Translations under genes and position numbers: made by a program
The notes under the pieces: generated by a model
Seen by the model: the letters and a program-made list of their open reading frames with translations, nothing else
What the model was told of the DNA's origin: nothing
Databases searched by the model: none
Source: CALCKW01 sp033852095
GTDB lineage: Bacteria; Pseudomonadota; Gammaproteobacteria; CALCKW01
NCBI GenBank assembly: GCA_033852095.1
Contig: JAWSVD010000045.1
Coordinates: forward strand, 12,598-76,597
Length of the DNA stretch: 64,000 nucleotides
Reading direction: 5' to 3'
Shown here: positions 41,936 through 51,723 of the stretch, in pieces
How positions within the stretch are numbered: the first letter of the stretch is position 1
Layout: each line of letters opens with the position of its first letter

Positions 41936-42934
41936 CTAATAGGGATTGAGCTCCACGGGCTCTTGCAGCGCGGAGAGTTGTTCCCGCAAATCCAGCACGT
42001 GCTGATCCCAAAACCGTGGCTCGGCGAGCCAGGGGAATGCGGCGGGAAAGGCGGGGTCCTCCCAGCGGTTGGTCAACCAGCCGGCGTAGTGCAGCACACG
42101 CAGGCTTCGCAGCGGTTCAATCAGCGCCAGTTCGCGGCGATTGAAATCCCTGAATTCTTCATAACCTTCCAGTATTTCTGACAGTGCTCGGCGTTGCTCT
42201 TGGGGGTCTCCAGAGAGAAATAACCACAGGTCTTGTACTGCGGGACCCATGCGCGCGTCATCAAAATCCACGATGTGCATGAGCTCGTTGCGCACCATGA
42301 TGTTGGCGGCGTGGCAGTCCCCGTGTAGGCGCAGCGCCGACCAATCACCGTAGCCCGCCAAGGATCGCTCCACCTGCGTGATCAAATCGTGGGCAACGCC
42401 CGCGTACACCGAGCGCATGGCGTCGGGCAGCAGCGGAGACCGCGTCACGTGCTCTATCGCCGCATGACCGAAGTCAGTGGTGTTGAGCGAGGGCCGGTGG
42501 GCGAAGGCCTGGCGTGAGCCCACGGTGTGCAGTCGCCCGAGTGCGCGGCCTATTCTGTAGAGTTGCTCTGACTGGTCCATCTCCAAAGCGTAACCACCGC
42601 GCCGTGGAAAAACCGCGATGGGAAAGGGCGCGCAAGTGTTCAGGGTCTGTCCTGTCAGCGGCGATGCCAACGGCGGCACGACAGGGATTTCTTCCTCGCT
42701 CAGTTCCGCGAGAAAATCGTGTTCCTCTTGTAGCTGTTCTGTGCTCCAGCGGCCGGGCCTGTAGAACTTGGCGATCACGGGTTCGCCGTCCTCTATGCCG
42801 ACTTGGTAGACGCGGTTCTCGTAACTGTTGAGGGCGATCAATCGTCCGTCACATTCCCAGCCTAGGGAATCTAGGTCATTGAGGATGCGCTCGGGGGTCA
42901 GGCTGGAAAATGCCCAGTCGGGGTTGTCGGACAC
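41936..42934 (-). CDS. srkA: Stress-response kinase SrkA (YihE/RdoA)
   Basis: 332 residues, aminoglycoside-phosphotransferase-like kinase. Blocks: LIALNSYENRVYQVGIEDGEPV with the nucleotide-binding strand, VIAKFYRPGRW with the catalytic Lys, LRLHGDCHAANIMV as the catalytic loop (HGDxHxxN) and HIVDFDDARMGPAVQDLW with the metal-binding Asp. E. coli SrkA phosphorylates Ser/Thr and protects against stress-induced death. There it neighbours dsbA; here it is about 4 kb away. Confidence 0.92.
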   Translation of the reverse strand: MSDNPDWAFSSLTPERILNDLDSLGWECDGRLIALNSYENRVYQVGIEDGEPVIAKFYRPGRWSTEQLQEEHDFLAELSEEEIPVVPPLASPLTGQTLNTCAPFPIAVFPRRGGYALEMDQSEQLYRIGRALGRLHTVGSRQAFAHRPSLNTTDFGHAAIEHVTRSPLLPDAMRSVYAGVAHDLITQVERSLAGYGDWSALRLHGDCHAANIMVRNELMHIVDFDDARMGPAVQDLWLFLSGDPQEQRRALSEILEGYEEFRDFNRRELALIEPLRSLRVLHYAGWLTNRWEDPAFPAAFPWLAEPRFWDQHVLDLREQLSALQEPVELNPY

Positions 42935-43075
42935 AGTGTGCTCAAGTGTAAGAATTCGGCACAGTGTAGCTTATCTGCGCCGCCTCGCTGTAACTGCTCG
43001 CCCCCTCAGTCTGTAGCCCCAGCGCAGTTCAGCTTCGATCGGCTGAAGCGCTGTGGTGTGGCCTCTTCTGAGGGC

Positions 43076-44110
43076 TTAGTCCGGATGCGCAGTGCCGCGT
43101 AGGCGTCGGAATTCCGTCGGACTGACGTTGTACCAGCGTTTGAAAGCGCGATTGAAGTTGGATTGATCGGAAAACCCAAGATCGTAGGCGAGATCCTTGA
43201 TCTGCTCCGCTGGCTTAAGCACTTTGTCGTGTGCAATTTGTTTTCGCGTGTCGTCCAGCAGTTGCGCAAAGGTGTGCTCTTCGGCGGCGAGTTTGCGCCG
43301 CAGTGAGCGTGCGCTCAGCCCCATGTGACTGGCGACGGAGGCGATTTTAGGCTCGCCTTCCGCCAGCAATTTTTCAATGCGGGCGCGGACTTCATCGGCC
43401 ATGCTGAACGCCGAGAGTTTTTGCATATCCTCGATGGCCAGATCTTGCGCCAGATTGGACAGTCTCGGGTCCAGTGCGGAAATGGGCCGCACCAGGATTT
43501 CTTCACTCACGGTGACCGAGTTTTCGCTGTCGTCAAATTGTACCGGGCAGCCAAAAAAAGCCACAAAGGGCTCCGCATTGTCGGGTTTGACCTGTCGGAG
43601 TCGAACCGCGAGTGGGCTGAAGTTCGATTGATAAAGAGTGCGGCCCACGTGCAGTGCCGAGGCGAGGTAGAGCAGGATAAGGTTTTCATCCAGTTCCCAG
43701 TCGGGGACGGTGCTGTAGAAAACGGCAGTTGTCATGTTTTCCGATGGCTCGATGCGGTAAGTCGCGTAGCCGGAGATCAACTGCGAGAACCGCTGCCCGC
43801 GCAGCATGGCGGTGTGCAGTGTTGTGCTGGCGATGATGGCGGCACCGTAGGATGCGAAGGCGGTCAGATTGATTTGAGTCGCTGCGCGCAACATGAAATT
43901 GGGGTCGCCGGTCACGGCGATGGCGAGTTTCATCAAATCCGCGAGTTTCACGGTTGAGTCCCTTTTCAGGGGCTGCAACCTGTTGGGTGGGCTGAGCTTC
44001 GCCTGTGAGCACAGCGGCAGTGGGTCATAGCCCGCCTGATCGAGCGCTCTGCAAATTGCCAGCTTCACGCCGGTGAGCGTGGTGTGACAAATCTTGTTTT
44101 TCTGAGCCAT
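43076..44110 (-). CDS. AraC-family transcriptional regulator (OruR/ArgR-like architecture)
   Basis: 344 residues. The N-terminal 220 residues form the Arabinose_bd-type effector domain (YDPLPLCSQAKLSPPNRLQPL, FASYGAAIIASTTLHTAM). The C-terminal AraC helix-turn-helix pair is EPKIASVASHMGLSARSLRRKLAAEE and QIKDLAYDLGFSDQSNFNRAFKRW. It lies between srkA and putR in the same direction, separated from putR by 106 bp. It may regulate amino-acid catabolism, as OruR does for ornithine, but no target is evident. Confidence 0.88.
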   Translation of the reverse strand: MAQKNKICHTTLTGVKLAICRALDQAGYDPLPLCSQAKLSPPNRLQPLKRDSTVKLADLMKLAIAVTGDPNFMLRAATQINLTAFASYGAAIIASTTLHTAMLRGQRFSQLISGYATYRIEPSENMTTAVFYSTVPDWELDENLILLYLASALHVGRTLYQSNFSPLAVRLRQVKPDNAEPFVAFFGCPVQFDDSENSVTVSEEILVRPISALDPRLSNLAQDLAIEDMQKLSAFSMADEVRARIEKLLAEGEPKIASVASHMGLSARSLRRKLAAEEHTFAQLLDDTRKQIAHDKVLKPAEQIKDLAYDLGFSDQSNFNRAFKRWYNVSPTEFRRLRGTAHPD

Positions 44111-44216
44111 GTTGCGAACCGTCTACCGGTCAATAAGCCACGTCTGTGCGTGTTGTGTGCTGATTTTATACGCTATGCGCGCATAAGTCCTTCGTTTGCC
44201 TTGCTCTAAATGGGGG

Positions 44217-44693
44217 TTACTGCGGCTCTATGACGGCGGCCATGGACACAAACGTTGAGGAGTGCGCCACGTGCGGCAGCGCGGAGATGCTCTCACCGAG
44301 AACGGCGCGGTAGGTGTTGATGTCGCTGGTTCGCACCTTGAGCAGGTAGTCAAAGTTGGACGCAATCATATGGCATTGCTCCACGGCTTCCACCTCTTTG
44401 ACGGCGCGATTGAAGGCCTCCAGTGCTTGCGCAGTGGTGTTGTTCAATTTGATCTGCACGAAGGCGACGTGCGGTTTCCCCATCAGTTCGTGGTTCAATT
44501 TGGCCTGAAAACCCAATATATAGCGGTCATTTTGCAGGCGCTTGAGCCTCGCTTGCACGGGGCTCTTGGACAGCCCGACCCGTTCAGCGAGCTCGGTAAC
44601 ACTCAAACGGCCATCATTCGCGAGCGTTTTCAGAATTGCATGATCAAATTTGTCCAGTTCGTCAATACATTTTTTGCTGGGCATCGTTTGCAT
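44217..44693 (-). CDS. putR: Lrp/AsnC-family regulator, probable PutR
   Basis: 158 residues from ATG 44693; ATGs at 44741 and 44684 are alternatives. The N-terminal helix-turn-helix is LSVTELAERVGLSKSPVQARLKRLQ. The C-terminal RAM ligand domain contains VAFVQIKLNN and NFDYLLKVRTSDINTYRAVLGE. It is divergent from putA, whose product lacks its own DNA-binding domain. This matches PutR in alphaproteobacteria, which activates putA in response to proline. The roughly 110-bp gap (44694-44801) should contain the control site. Confidence 0.85.
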   Translation of the reverse strand: MQTMPSKKCIDELDKFDHAILKTLANDGRLSVTELAERVGLSKSPVQARLKRLQNDRYILGFQAKLNHELMGKPHVAFVQIKLNNTTAQALEAFNRAVKEVEAVEQCHMIASNFDYLLKVRTSDINTYRAVLGESISALPHVAHSSTFVSMAAVIEPQ

Positions 44694-44801
44694 CTTCTGT
44701 TTGGGGAATTGAGGTGTATTAGACTGCCAAAACTCGCTCAACTAGTCCAATCGACCAGTCTCCGTCGATAGAGTTGTGCATAAGAACTTTGGGAGAATTC
44801 G

Positions 44802-47800
44802 ATGACCTACTCAGCCAGCACGACCTTAGATCGTCAGCAAATTCAAGCGCCGTTGAGCCCGGATGAAGGCACAACGTTGCGCGATCTTTTGGATGCGCAC
44901 TACCTTGATGAAAGCACACGAGCGCGCATTGACAGTCGTGCGCAGGCGCTGGTGAAGTCGATTCGATCCGAGGCCTCCCCGGGCATGATGGAGGTCTTTC
45001 TGGCTGAATACGGCTTGAGCACTTCCGAGGGCGTGGCCCTGATGTGTTTGGCGGAGGCACTGCTGCGGGTGCCGGACACGGACACCATCGATGAGCTGAT
45101 CGAAGACAAGATCGCGCCGTCTGCCTGGGGCTTGCACCTGGGCAAATCGAGCTCTTCCCTGGTGAACGCCTCGACTTGGGCTCTGCTGTTGACCGGTACC
45201 GTCTTGAAGGACGAAGGGGACGGTGTAGTCGGCGCCTTGCGTGGCGCGGTAAAGCGTTTGGGTGAGCCGGTCATACGCACCGCTGTGGCGCGTGCGATGC
45301 GCGAACTGGGCGCACAGTTTGTGCTCGGCCGTGATATCGAAGAAGCGATCAAGCATGCGCGGGGCCAAGAGAAGAAAGGTTATAGCTACTCCTACGACAT
45401 GCTGGGCGAAGGCGCGCGCACCGAAGAGGACGCGCAGCGTTATCATCTGTCGTATTCCAAGGCGATAGTGGCACTGGCGAGCGCCTGCCACAGCGACGAC
45501 ATCCGTGAGAATCCCGGTATATCGGTCAAGCTCTCCGCCCTGCACCCGCGCTATGAAGTAGGTCAGCGGCACCAGGTCATGGAGGAGCTTGTGCCGCGCG
45601 CGCGCTCCCTCGCGCTGTTGGCTAAATCCGCGGGCATGGGTTTTAACATCGACGCCGAAGAGGCGGACCGCCTTGACCTGTCGCTGGAAGTCATCGAAGC
45701 GATCGTCAGTGACCCTTCGCTGCGTGATTGGGATGGTTTTGGGGTGGTGGTGCAGGCCTATGGGCGACGCGCGAGTCACGTGATCGATTGGCTCTATGCC
45801 CTGTCCGAGAGGCTGGGGCAGCGGCTGATGGTGCGGTTGGTCAAAGGGGCCTACTGGGACACCGAGATCAAGCGCGCGCAGGTCGAGGGCTTGGACTCCT
45901 ACCCCGTTTTCAGCCGTAAAGCTTCCACCGATGTGTCTTACTTGTGTTGTGCCGAAAAGTTGCTCGGCATGCGTGATCGCCTCTATCCGCAGTTCGCCAC
46001 GCACAATGCACACACCGTCGCTGCGGTGCTGGAGATCGCGGGCGAGGGCGATGATTTTGAGTTCCAGCGCTTGCACGGCATGGGCGAGGCCCTGTACCAG
46101 CAGGTGCGAGAGCAGCAGGGCCGCCGTTGCCGTATCTACGCCCCCGTGGGTGCGCACCGTGATTTACTGGCTTATCTGGTGCGCCGCTTATTGGAGAATG
46201 GCGCCAACAGCTCTTTTGTCAGCCAGATAGTGGACGAATCTGTGCCGGCGAGTGTGGTGGTGGCGGATCCGGTGGCCATGGTCGAGCCCGTGTTGGACAC
46301 AGCCTTGAACCCGATGATCCCGCTGCCCTTGCACCTGTTCGGCGCGGCGCGAGCGAATTCGCGGGGCTGGGACCTGCATGACCGCGCCAGCTTGACAGCC
46401 TTCGATCAATCGCGGAATGCTTGGCGCCGAGAGCGCTGGCAGTTGGGGCCTATTACCGCGCTTGGCACAGAAAAATTCGGCACAGCGCACACGGTGAATA
46501 ACCCGGCTGACTTGGATGATGTGGTCGGCTCTGTTGTTCACTGCACGGCTGACTGCGCCAATGCCGCTGTGGAGGCGGCGGAGCTCTGGCAGGCGCCCGT
46601 GCAACAGCGTGCGGCGGTGCTGCGCCGGGCAGCGGATCTCTTTGAGTCGCACACAGGTGAATTCACGGCACTGTTGCAGCGTGAGGCGGGGAAGACCTGT
46701 GATGACGCGGTCTCGGAGATCCGCGAAGCGGTGGATTTTCTGCGTTATTACGGCAATGAGGCGCAGCGACGGGGGGAGCCGTCGCCGCGCGGGGTGATGA
46801 GCTGTGTTTCCCCGTGGAATTTCCCGCTGGCTATCTTCAGTGGGCAGATAGCGGCGGCCCTGGCGATGGGCAATGCGGTGCTGGCAAAGCCCGCCGAACA
46901 GACGTCTTTGATCGGCGCGCGGGCGGTTCAGCTGATGCACGAGGCCGGGGTGCCGGTGACGGCATTGCAATATATTCCCGGCGAGGGTGCTGTGGTTGGA
47001 TCGGCATTGACATCACACCCACGGGTGAGCGGTGTGTGTTTCACCGGATCCACAGGCACGGCACAGCGCATTGCCTGCAGCATGGCCGCAGCCCTGTCTG
47101 CCGATGCGCGTTTGGTGGCGGAGACGGGTGGTCTCAACGCGATGATTGTCGACAGCACCGCGCTGCACGAGCAGGCGGTGGTGGACATTGTCGACTCGGC
47201 GTTTCGCTCCGCGGGGCAGCGCTGCTCGGCGTTGCGGGTGTTGTATGTGCAGGAGGAAGTCGCCGAGGAGTTGTTGAAAATGCTCTACGGCGCCATGGAT
47301 GAGCTGGTATTGGGCGACCCTTGGTCGCACGCCACGGACGTCGGCCCGCTGATCGATCAGGCGGCGCTCGATAACGTCGATGCCTATGTGGCCAAAGCCG
47401 CAGAAGAAGGCCGTTTGCTGCGGCAGATGGCGCGACCGATGGCGGGGTACTTTCTGCCGCCCGCGGTGCTGAAGGTATCGGGCATTGCCGAGCTGAAAGC
47501 GCGGGGTGAAGTGTTTGCCCCTGTGCTGCACGTGGCGACCTTCACCGCCAGTCAATTGGAGCAGGTGATCGACGAGATCAATGCAGCGGGATTTGGGCTC
47601 ACATTTGGTCTGCACACGCGCATAGATGATCGTGTGCAGCGCTGTATCGAACGTTTGAAAGTGGGCAATATGTACATCAACCGCAACCAGATCGGTGCGG
47701 TTGTTGGCGTGCAGCCCTTCGGCGGAGAGGGCTTGTCTGGCACAGGCCCAAAGGCTGGTGGTCCGTCGTATTTGGATGCCTTCTGTCAACCGGACAGTCT

Positions 47801-48305
47801 GATCATCGAGGCAAGCGCGGGCGCATTTGTCGACAGGGATTTGGTGCAGTCTGCGCTGCAGGCCGTGCAAGTGAGCTCGGCGGCATTGAGTGCGCAGGAC
47901 ATGCCCGGGCCCACCGGGGAGTCGAATCGGCTGTCACGTTTCGGTCGAGGCACGGTGCTGTGCCTGGGGCCGATGGCCGCGGCAGCGCTGGAACAGAAGC
48001 GGCTCGCAGAGCAGAGTGGCTGTGTTGCAGTGGCAGTGGCGCCAGGCTTGAACTCTGAGCAGGGTTTGCATGGTTGTGTCGATCCCGCAGATTTGCGCGT
48101 GCTTGAGGGCGTGGATCTGGTTGTTGGCTGGCACGGTGCAGAGCACAGCCAAGCTTGTCGGATTGCCTTGGCAGCGCGATCAGGTGCGTTGGTACCCTGG
48201 GTGTCCGAGCGGGATTTCAGTCGCTGGTGTGTGCGCGAGCGGCATGTCTGTATAGACACCACCGCGGCCGGTGGTAATGCAAGCCTGCTCGCTGGTGGGG
48301 GCTGA
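44802..48305 (+). CDS. putA: Bifunctional proline dehydrogenase / L-glutamate-gamma-semialdehyde dehydrogenase
   Basis: 1167 residues; GGGAG just upstream supports the start. It oxidises proline to glutamate in two channelled steps. No ribbon-helix-helix domain precedes the N-terminal arm, so it is a bifunctional, not trifunctional, PutA. The FAD proline dehydrogenase barrel lies at about 150-430 (GFNIDAEEADRLDLSLEVIE, LMVRLVKGAYWDTEIKRAQ). The aldehyde dehydrogenase lies at about 530-990 (SPWNFPLAIFSGQIAAAL, VAETGGLNAMIVDSTA, AFRSAGQRCSALRVL with the catalytic Cys near residue 807). The remaining C-terminal 170 residues match the extra domain of longer PutAs. It is convergent with the FimV-like gene. 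Confidence 0.96.
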   Translation: MTYSASTTLDRQQIQAPLSPDEGTTLRDLLDAHYLDESTRARIDSRAQALVKSIRSEASPGMMEVFLAEYGLSTSEGVALMCLAEALLRVPDTDTIDELIEDKIAPSAWGLHLGKSSSSLVNASTWALLLTGTVLKDEGDGVVGALRGAVKRLGEPVIRTAVARAMRELGAQFVLGRDIEEAIKHARGQEKKGYSYSYDMLGEGARTEEDAQRYHLSYSKAIVALASACHSDDIRENPGISVKLSALHPRYEVGQRHQVMEELVPRARSLALLAKSAGMGFNIDAEEADRLDLSLEVIEAIVSDPSLRDWDGFGVVVQAYGRRASHVIDWLYALSERLGQRLMVRLVKGAYWDTEIKRAQVEGLDSYPVFSRKASTDVSYLCCAEKLLGMRDRLYPQFATHNAHTVAAVLEIAGEGDDFEFQRLHGMGEALYQQVREQQGRRCRIYAPVGAHRDLLAYLVRRLLENGANSSFVSQIVDESVPASVVVADPVAMVEPVLDTALNPMIPLPLHLFGAARANSRGWDLHDRASLTAFDQSRNAWRRERWQLGPITALGTEKFGTAHTVNNPADLDDVVGSVVHCTADCANAAVEAAELWQAPVQQRAAVLRRAADLFESHTGEFTALLQREAGKTCDDAVSEIREAVDFLRYYGNEAQRRGEPSPRGVMSCVSPWNFPLAIFSGQIAAALAMGNAVLAKPAEQTSLIGARAVQLMHEAGVPVTALQYIPGEGAVVGSALTSHPRVSGVCFTGSTGTAQRIACSMAAALSADARLVAETGGLNAMIVDSTALHEQAVVDIVDSAFRSAGQRCSALRVLYVQEEVAEELLKMLYGAMDELVLGDPWSHATDVGPLIDQAALDNVDAYVAKAAEEGRLLRQMARPMAGYFLPPAVLKVSGIAELKARGEVFAPVLHVATFTASQLEQVIDEINAAGFGLTFGLHTRIDDRVQRCIERLKVGNMYINRNQIGAVVGVQPFGGEGLSGTGPKAGGPSYLDAFCQPDSLIIEASAGAFVDRDLVQSALQAVQVSSAALSAQDMPGPTGESNRLSRFGRGTVLCLGPMAAAALEQKRLAEQSGCVAVAVAPGLNSEQGLHGCVDPADLRVLEGVDLVVGWHGAEHSQACRIALAARSGALVPWVSERDFSRWCVRERHVCIDTTAAGGNASLLAGGG

Positions 48306-48319
48306 GCAGGCGTTGATCG

Positions 48320-49489
48320 TTAGGGCGTCTTAAGCGTGCTCACACGTTTGACGCCGCTGGCTGACATTTTGACCAGTTCACGGCGGTGCATCGTGGGTTT
48401 TTCGCCGTTTCGCAGGCGCTCTTTGTAGTCCATCAGCGCTTGGGCGACAACGTCGGCGCGGTTGCTGGCGAAAACTCGACTGTCCAGGGCGCCCGGGCGG
48501 GCGGTGCTGGCAGTTGCTCGGGCAGGCACAGTGGCCTTTCTGATCATCCGGGCTTTTCCAGACGCTTTCACGCTCAGGGCTGCAGTGACCGGCCTTGTCT
48601 TTATGACTTCGGCTGGAGGTGCTTTGGCTTGGGGCTTTAGGCTTGCGGGGGCGGTGTTATCCGCGCCCGGTAGTGCCTGCAACGCGGCTAGAAATTCGGC
48701 CTGGCTGAGTGTCTGGCTGCTGTAGGCTTTGTTCGTTTTTTTGCTGGCGGGTACAGGGCTTATTTGCAGGGCCGCTTTTGCTGGCACGCGCTCCTGGTTG
48801 ACGCTGCTGGGTGCGGCCAAAGCGTGGCGCATGATCGGCGCTATCGCTGTTTGCTTGGGTTTCAGCTTTACTTCTTGCGCTTTAGGTGTCTCACTTGGCT
48901 TGGTCAAGGCTTCCAGTAAGGCGAGCGTCTCCAGTTCGGTGCCGGGGGCCAGTTCTATGCCAGCGTCTGTGTCCGCTTTGCTGATCAGGTGTGCGGCAGG
49001 TGCGTGTCGCAGTGCTTGCGCAACCGGGGGCGCTGGACTGGCGGGTTGTTGCTTGTGCAACGCGTACACACTCGCAGGCGGGTCGAGCAGAACTTCGTAC
49101 TGGCGCAGTATGAGCCCGTCGGGCGAATCCAGCTGCACCGCGAATTTGAGGAAAGGCTCGTCAATCGCCTGTGGGCTGCTCAGTTCGATATAAGAGCCCT
49201 GTTTTGTTGTCTTGATGGCCGCTTTCAGCGGCGCCGGCAAGTAGTTGCTGTTGTTGTACTGGCTTTGAATGCGGTCATCGGCGATTTGCACCGTAATCCT
49301 GTCCGCCTCCACTGGGTCGAAATTTCGCAGCGCGATACGGGCCTTGAAAGGCTGGTGCAGGCCGCTGCTCAGTTTGATTTCACTCAAGCTGAGAGCGGAT
49401 GCTGGAGACGAAAGCGCCCACAGGGCGACAGCGAGTAGCGAGTGCTGCAGAATTCTTTGGCCCGGTAGCTTGTGGGTTTTAGCTGACAT
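48320..49489 (-). CDS. FimV N-terminal-domain-like exported protein
   Basis: 389 residues. A signal peptide (SLLAVALWALSSPASA) is followed by the FimV/HubP N-terminal domain: LSLSEIKLSSGLHQPFKARI, IELSSPQAIDEPFLKFAVQLDSPDGLILRQYEVLLDPP. From about residue 150 to the end the protein is Ala/Pro/Lys-rich and disordered. True FimV has a LysM domain, a membrane helix and a cytoplasmic TPR part; none is seen, so this is a short FimV-like protein. It may bind peptidoglycan or serve polar or pilus functions. Confidence 0.8.
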   Translation of the reverse strand: MSAKTHKLPGQRILQHSLLAVALWALSSPASALSLSEIKLSSGLHQPFKARIALRNFDPVEADRITVQIADDRIQSQYNNSNYLPAPLKAAIKTTKQGSYIELSSPQAIDEPFLKFAVQLDSPDGLILRQYEVLLDPPASVYALHKQQPASPAPPVAQALRHAPAAHLISKADTDAGIELAPGTELETLALLEALTKPSETPKAQEVKLKPKQTAIAPIMRHALAAPSSVNQERVPAKAALQISPVPASKKTNKAYSSQTLSQAEFLAALQALPGADNTAPASLKPQAKAPPAEVIKTRPVTAALSVKASGKARMIRKATVPARATASTARPGALDSRVFASNRADVVAQALMDYKERLRNGEKPTMHRRELVKMSASGVKRVSTLKTP

Positions 49490-49614
49490 GTTTGTTTCGC
49501 CTCAAAAGATGTTTCTTATTGGCCATGAAACAAGCAAAGACTACGCCGCACTGCTGAAAAGCAGGGTCCAGCGAACACGGCAAGCATTGCTATATGCACA
49601 TGAGGCCATACGAA

Positions 49615-50940
49615 TCAGTGGTGAGGGTCGCCAAAATCACCTGGATACGGTGCTGTGTCGCGGTTTGCGGCGTCCTCAACCAAGAACGCGTCACTGCTCG
49701 TGCCCGCGATCAGGTCCAGATTGTCCAGCCAAGTCGCGTCATAAGCCATGCTGGACGGGGCGGCGAGGCTGTTAAAAAAGGCTGTCCAGCCGTTTGTTTC
49801 GCTCTCTGGCAGCAGCAGAGCGATGGCCTTTTGCGCCCGGGGCTTAACTAAGGGGTCTGAAATACGGCCCCGTACACCCCATTTGACGAAGGGCGAATAC
49901 ACGGGATTGCCTTCGGCGTCGTTTTCCTCGAATTCCTCTTGTACAAAGGCGCTGTCGCGTTGAAAACCAAAAAATTTCGCCATCATGCTCTCTTCGATCA
50001 GCATGGCGAAATCTTCGTAGCGGGTGGTGTAGCTGTACACCGCGTTAGCGCCCTCGCTGGCCATGTGCAGACCGGCCGATGAGCCAGTGAGGTTCTGAGT
50101 TGCCATGCTTGCGGTTTCGCTTTTATACAGCGCCGCGGTGTAATCGAGCAGTGTCTGCGAGATGAGCGGGCTGACTGTCGCCATGACATTTTTGCTCAAT
50201 TGGCCGCCGTCTGAGTTGATCAGCGCGGAGAACCCGGACTCTTGGTTGATGCTTGGCAAGCGGCCGAGCTCTATAAAGTCATTGGCATGTGCAAGCTCGT
50301 GCGCAAGCAATCTCGCCAAGGCATAGGCCATGTCGGCTTCTGTTCTGCTGGAGGCATAGCTGGAGGCATAGGCGTAGTCGTTGTTCTGCACGTAGCGCCA
50401 GGCGGGTAGGGTGGTCATTTGGGCGCGGTTGGCGGACCGATAGTCTTCAACATCGCTGACATCGGCTTTCTGCTGATCAGTGAGCCACAGGTATTTGGGG
50501 TCGAGGTAGATCATGCCGCTGGTGTGCAGGAAGAAGCTGGGGCGGATGTCATCGTCGATCACGATGGCGGCCAGTGGGCTGGTGAGGCTCAGTAGCTCTC
50601 GCGGCAGCAGCTCCAGCGCCAGGCGGAAGTTGTCGCCCATCCAATCGTGCGACACCACCACGCGGTCCATGATCTCGTCGATCAACTCGGCATCTGTGGA
50701 TATCACGGCGCTGTCCACGGACAGTGGCGGCAGCTCGCGGATGCGGCACTCTTTGTTTTGCTGGTAGAGCGTGGGGCAGATGCGCAGCGCTTCAGCGTAG
50801 TGGCTGTCGGCCTTGTAGCTGTGCAAGTTGCTGAGATCGGGCGGGGTGTACTGGTTTGAGGGTTCGCTCGATTCCTCGGACGGCGAGCAAGCGGCCAGCA
50901 AGGTGGTGAGCGTCAAGGCGGCGGCAATAACTTTGAACAT
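49615..50940 (-). CDS. Lipoprotein with HExxH metalloprotease-like motif
   Basis: 441 residues. The signal peptide ends in the lipobox LLAAC at residues 14-18. A zinc-protease-type HELAH (in ARLLAHELAHANDFIELG) lies near residue 215. The possible third ligand is a downstream Glu in the YEDFAMLIEESMMAKFFGF helix. A long N-terminal region and a C-terminal RAQKAIALLLPESE segment complete it. Family not recognised. Substrates would be in the periplasm or at the outer membrane. It is monocistronic, with 125 bp to the FimV-like gene. Confidence 0.7.
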   Translation of the reverse strand: MFKVIAAALTLTTLLAACSPSEESSEPSNQYTPPDLSNLHSYKADSHYAEALRICPTLYQQNKECRIRELPPLSVDSAVISTDAELIDEIMDRVVVSHDWMGDNFRLALELLPRELLSLTSPLAAIVIDDDIRPSFFLHTSGMIYLDPKYLWLTDQQKADVSDVEDYRSANRAQMTTLPAWRYVQNNDYAYASSYASSRTEADMAYALARLLAHELAHANDFIELGRLPSINQESGFSALINSDGGQLSKNVMATVSPLISQTLLDYTAALYKSETASMATQNLTGSSAGLHMASEGANAVYSYTTRYEDFAMLIEESMMAKFFGFQRDSAFVQEEFEENDAEGNPVYSPFVKWGVRGRISDPLVKPRAQKAIALLLPESETNGWTAFFNSLAAPSSMAYDATWLDNLDLIAGTSSDAFLVEDAANRDTAPYPGDFGDPHH

Positions 50941-51094
50941 GTATCCCTTAATCCAGGCAAGTGCCTCAACATGAGGCGTTTCTTAGGCAGTGAAGATACG
51001 TGTAGCAACAGCAAAGCCAACTTCTGGCCCGGGCATCGCCGCCCTATCATCCGCTCTAATTTGAGTGTGCCTAATGCCTGAGCGCCGACGGGCT

Positions 51095-51616
51095 TCACTG
51101 CATGCGCGGTAGCGCGTTGTAGCCTGCGGTGAAACCGCGCAATGACAAATTGAGGTCCATCACATCGCCGTTGACCGCGATCAAGCGGATGGTGGCGTCG
51201 CTGCCTTTGCGAAAGGCGGTGAGCACTTTCTCGTCGAGCGGCAGGCCGGCGACACAGCCCTCGGGGTTGCAGTGGTGGTAGGGCGCGACAAAGGCGCCTT
51301 TTTTATCCACAGACACAGCTAGGCCCTCCTGCAGCGCGACCATCAGCGGCACGGTGATCAGCACCGCAGGCACTGGCTTGCCCTGGCTCTCCTGTAAAAA
51401 GCCGGCGGCGGCACGCAGCATCGGGCGTTCGCCGTCTTGGCTGAAGACAATTTGTTCGAGCACACACGACTGCTCTGTTTGCGCTTCGCCGCTGTTGCAA
51501 CGAGCTGTCCAGTCGGAGAATTGCTGGGCGTCATCGATGCCGCGTGCGCCCGGTGCAAAGACAATCGCCAGTGTGGTGAGTGCCACTAATGCGCTGTGTT
51601 TCACAGAATTGAGCAT
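51095..51616 (-). CDS. IalB-like (invasion-associated locus B) family protein
   Basis: 173 residues from the ATG at 51616; an ATG at 51634 adds six residues before the signal peptide (SALVALTTLAIVFAPGARG). The IalB pattern is clear: FSDWTARCNSGEAQTEQSCVLEQ, VPAVLITVPLMVALQEGLAVSVD, APYHHCNPEGCVAGLPLDEK and a closing LSLRGFTAGYNAL. Four cysteines probably form two disulfides. It is exported; despite the name, relatives are common in non-pathogens and of unclear role. It is divergent from the beta-propeller lipoprotein. Confidence 0.85.
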   Translation of the reverse strand: MLNSVKHSALVALTTLAIVFAPGARGIDDAQQFSDWTARCNSGEAQTEQSCVLEQIVFSQDGERPMLRAAAGFLQESQGKPVPAVLITVPLMVALQEGLAVSVDKKGAFVAPYHHCNPEGCVAGLPLDEKVLTAFRKGSDATIRLIAVNGDVMDLNLSLRGFTAGYNALPRMQ

Positions 51617-51723
51617 GAAGATTGAATCCGTCATTTAATGAATTATGATAAATAGTAGTTTCCCGATTCAGATTCAGGGCAAAATATTGACACGCTAATG
51701 AGGCGCTGCAGAAGCGAACCGAC

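Noticed and set aside
44826..46157. 443-codon frame on the minus strand
   Set aside because: Antisense shadow of putA; the translation is rich in Arg/His/Gln with no domain.
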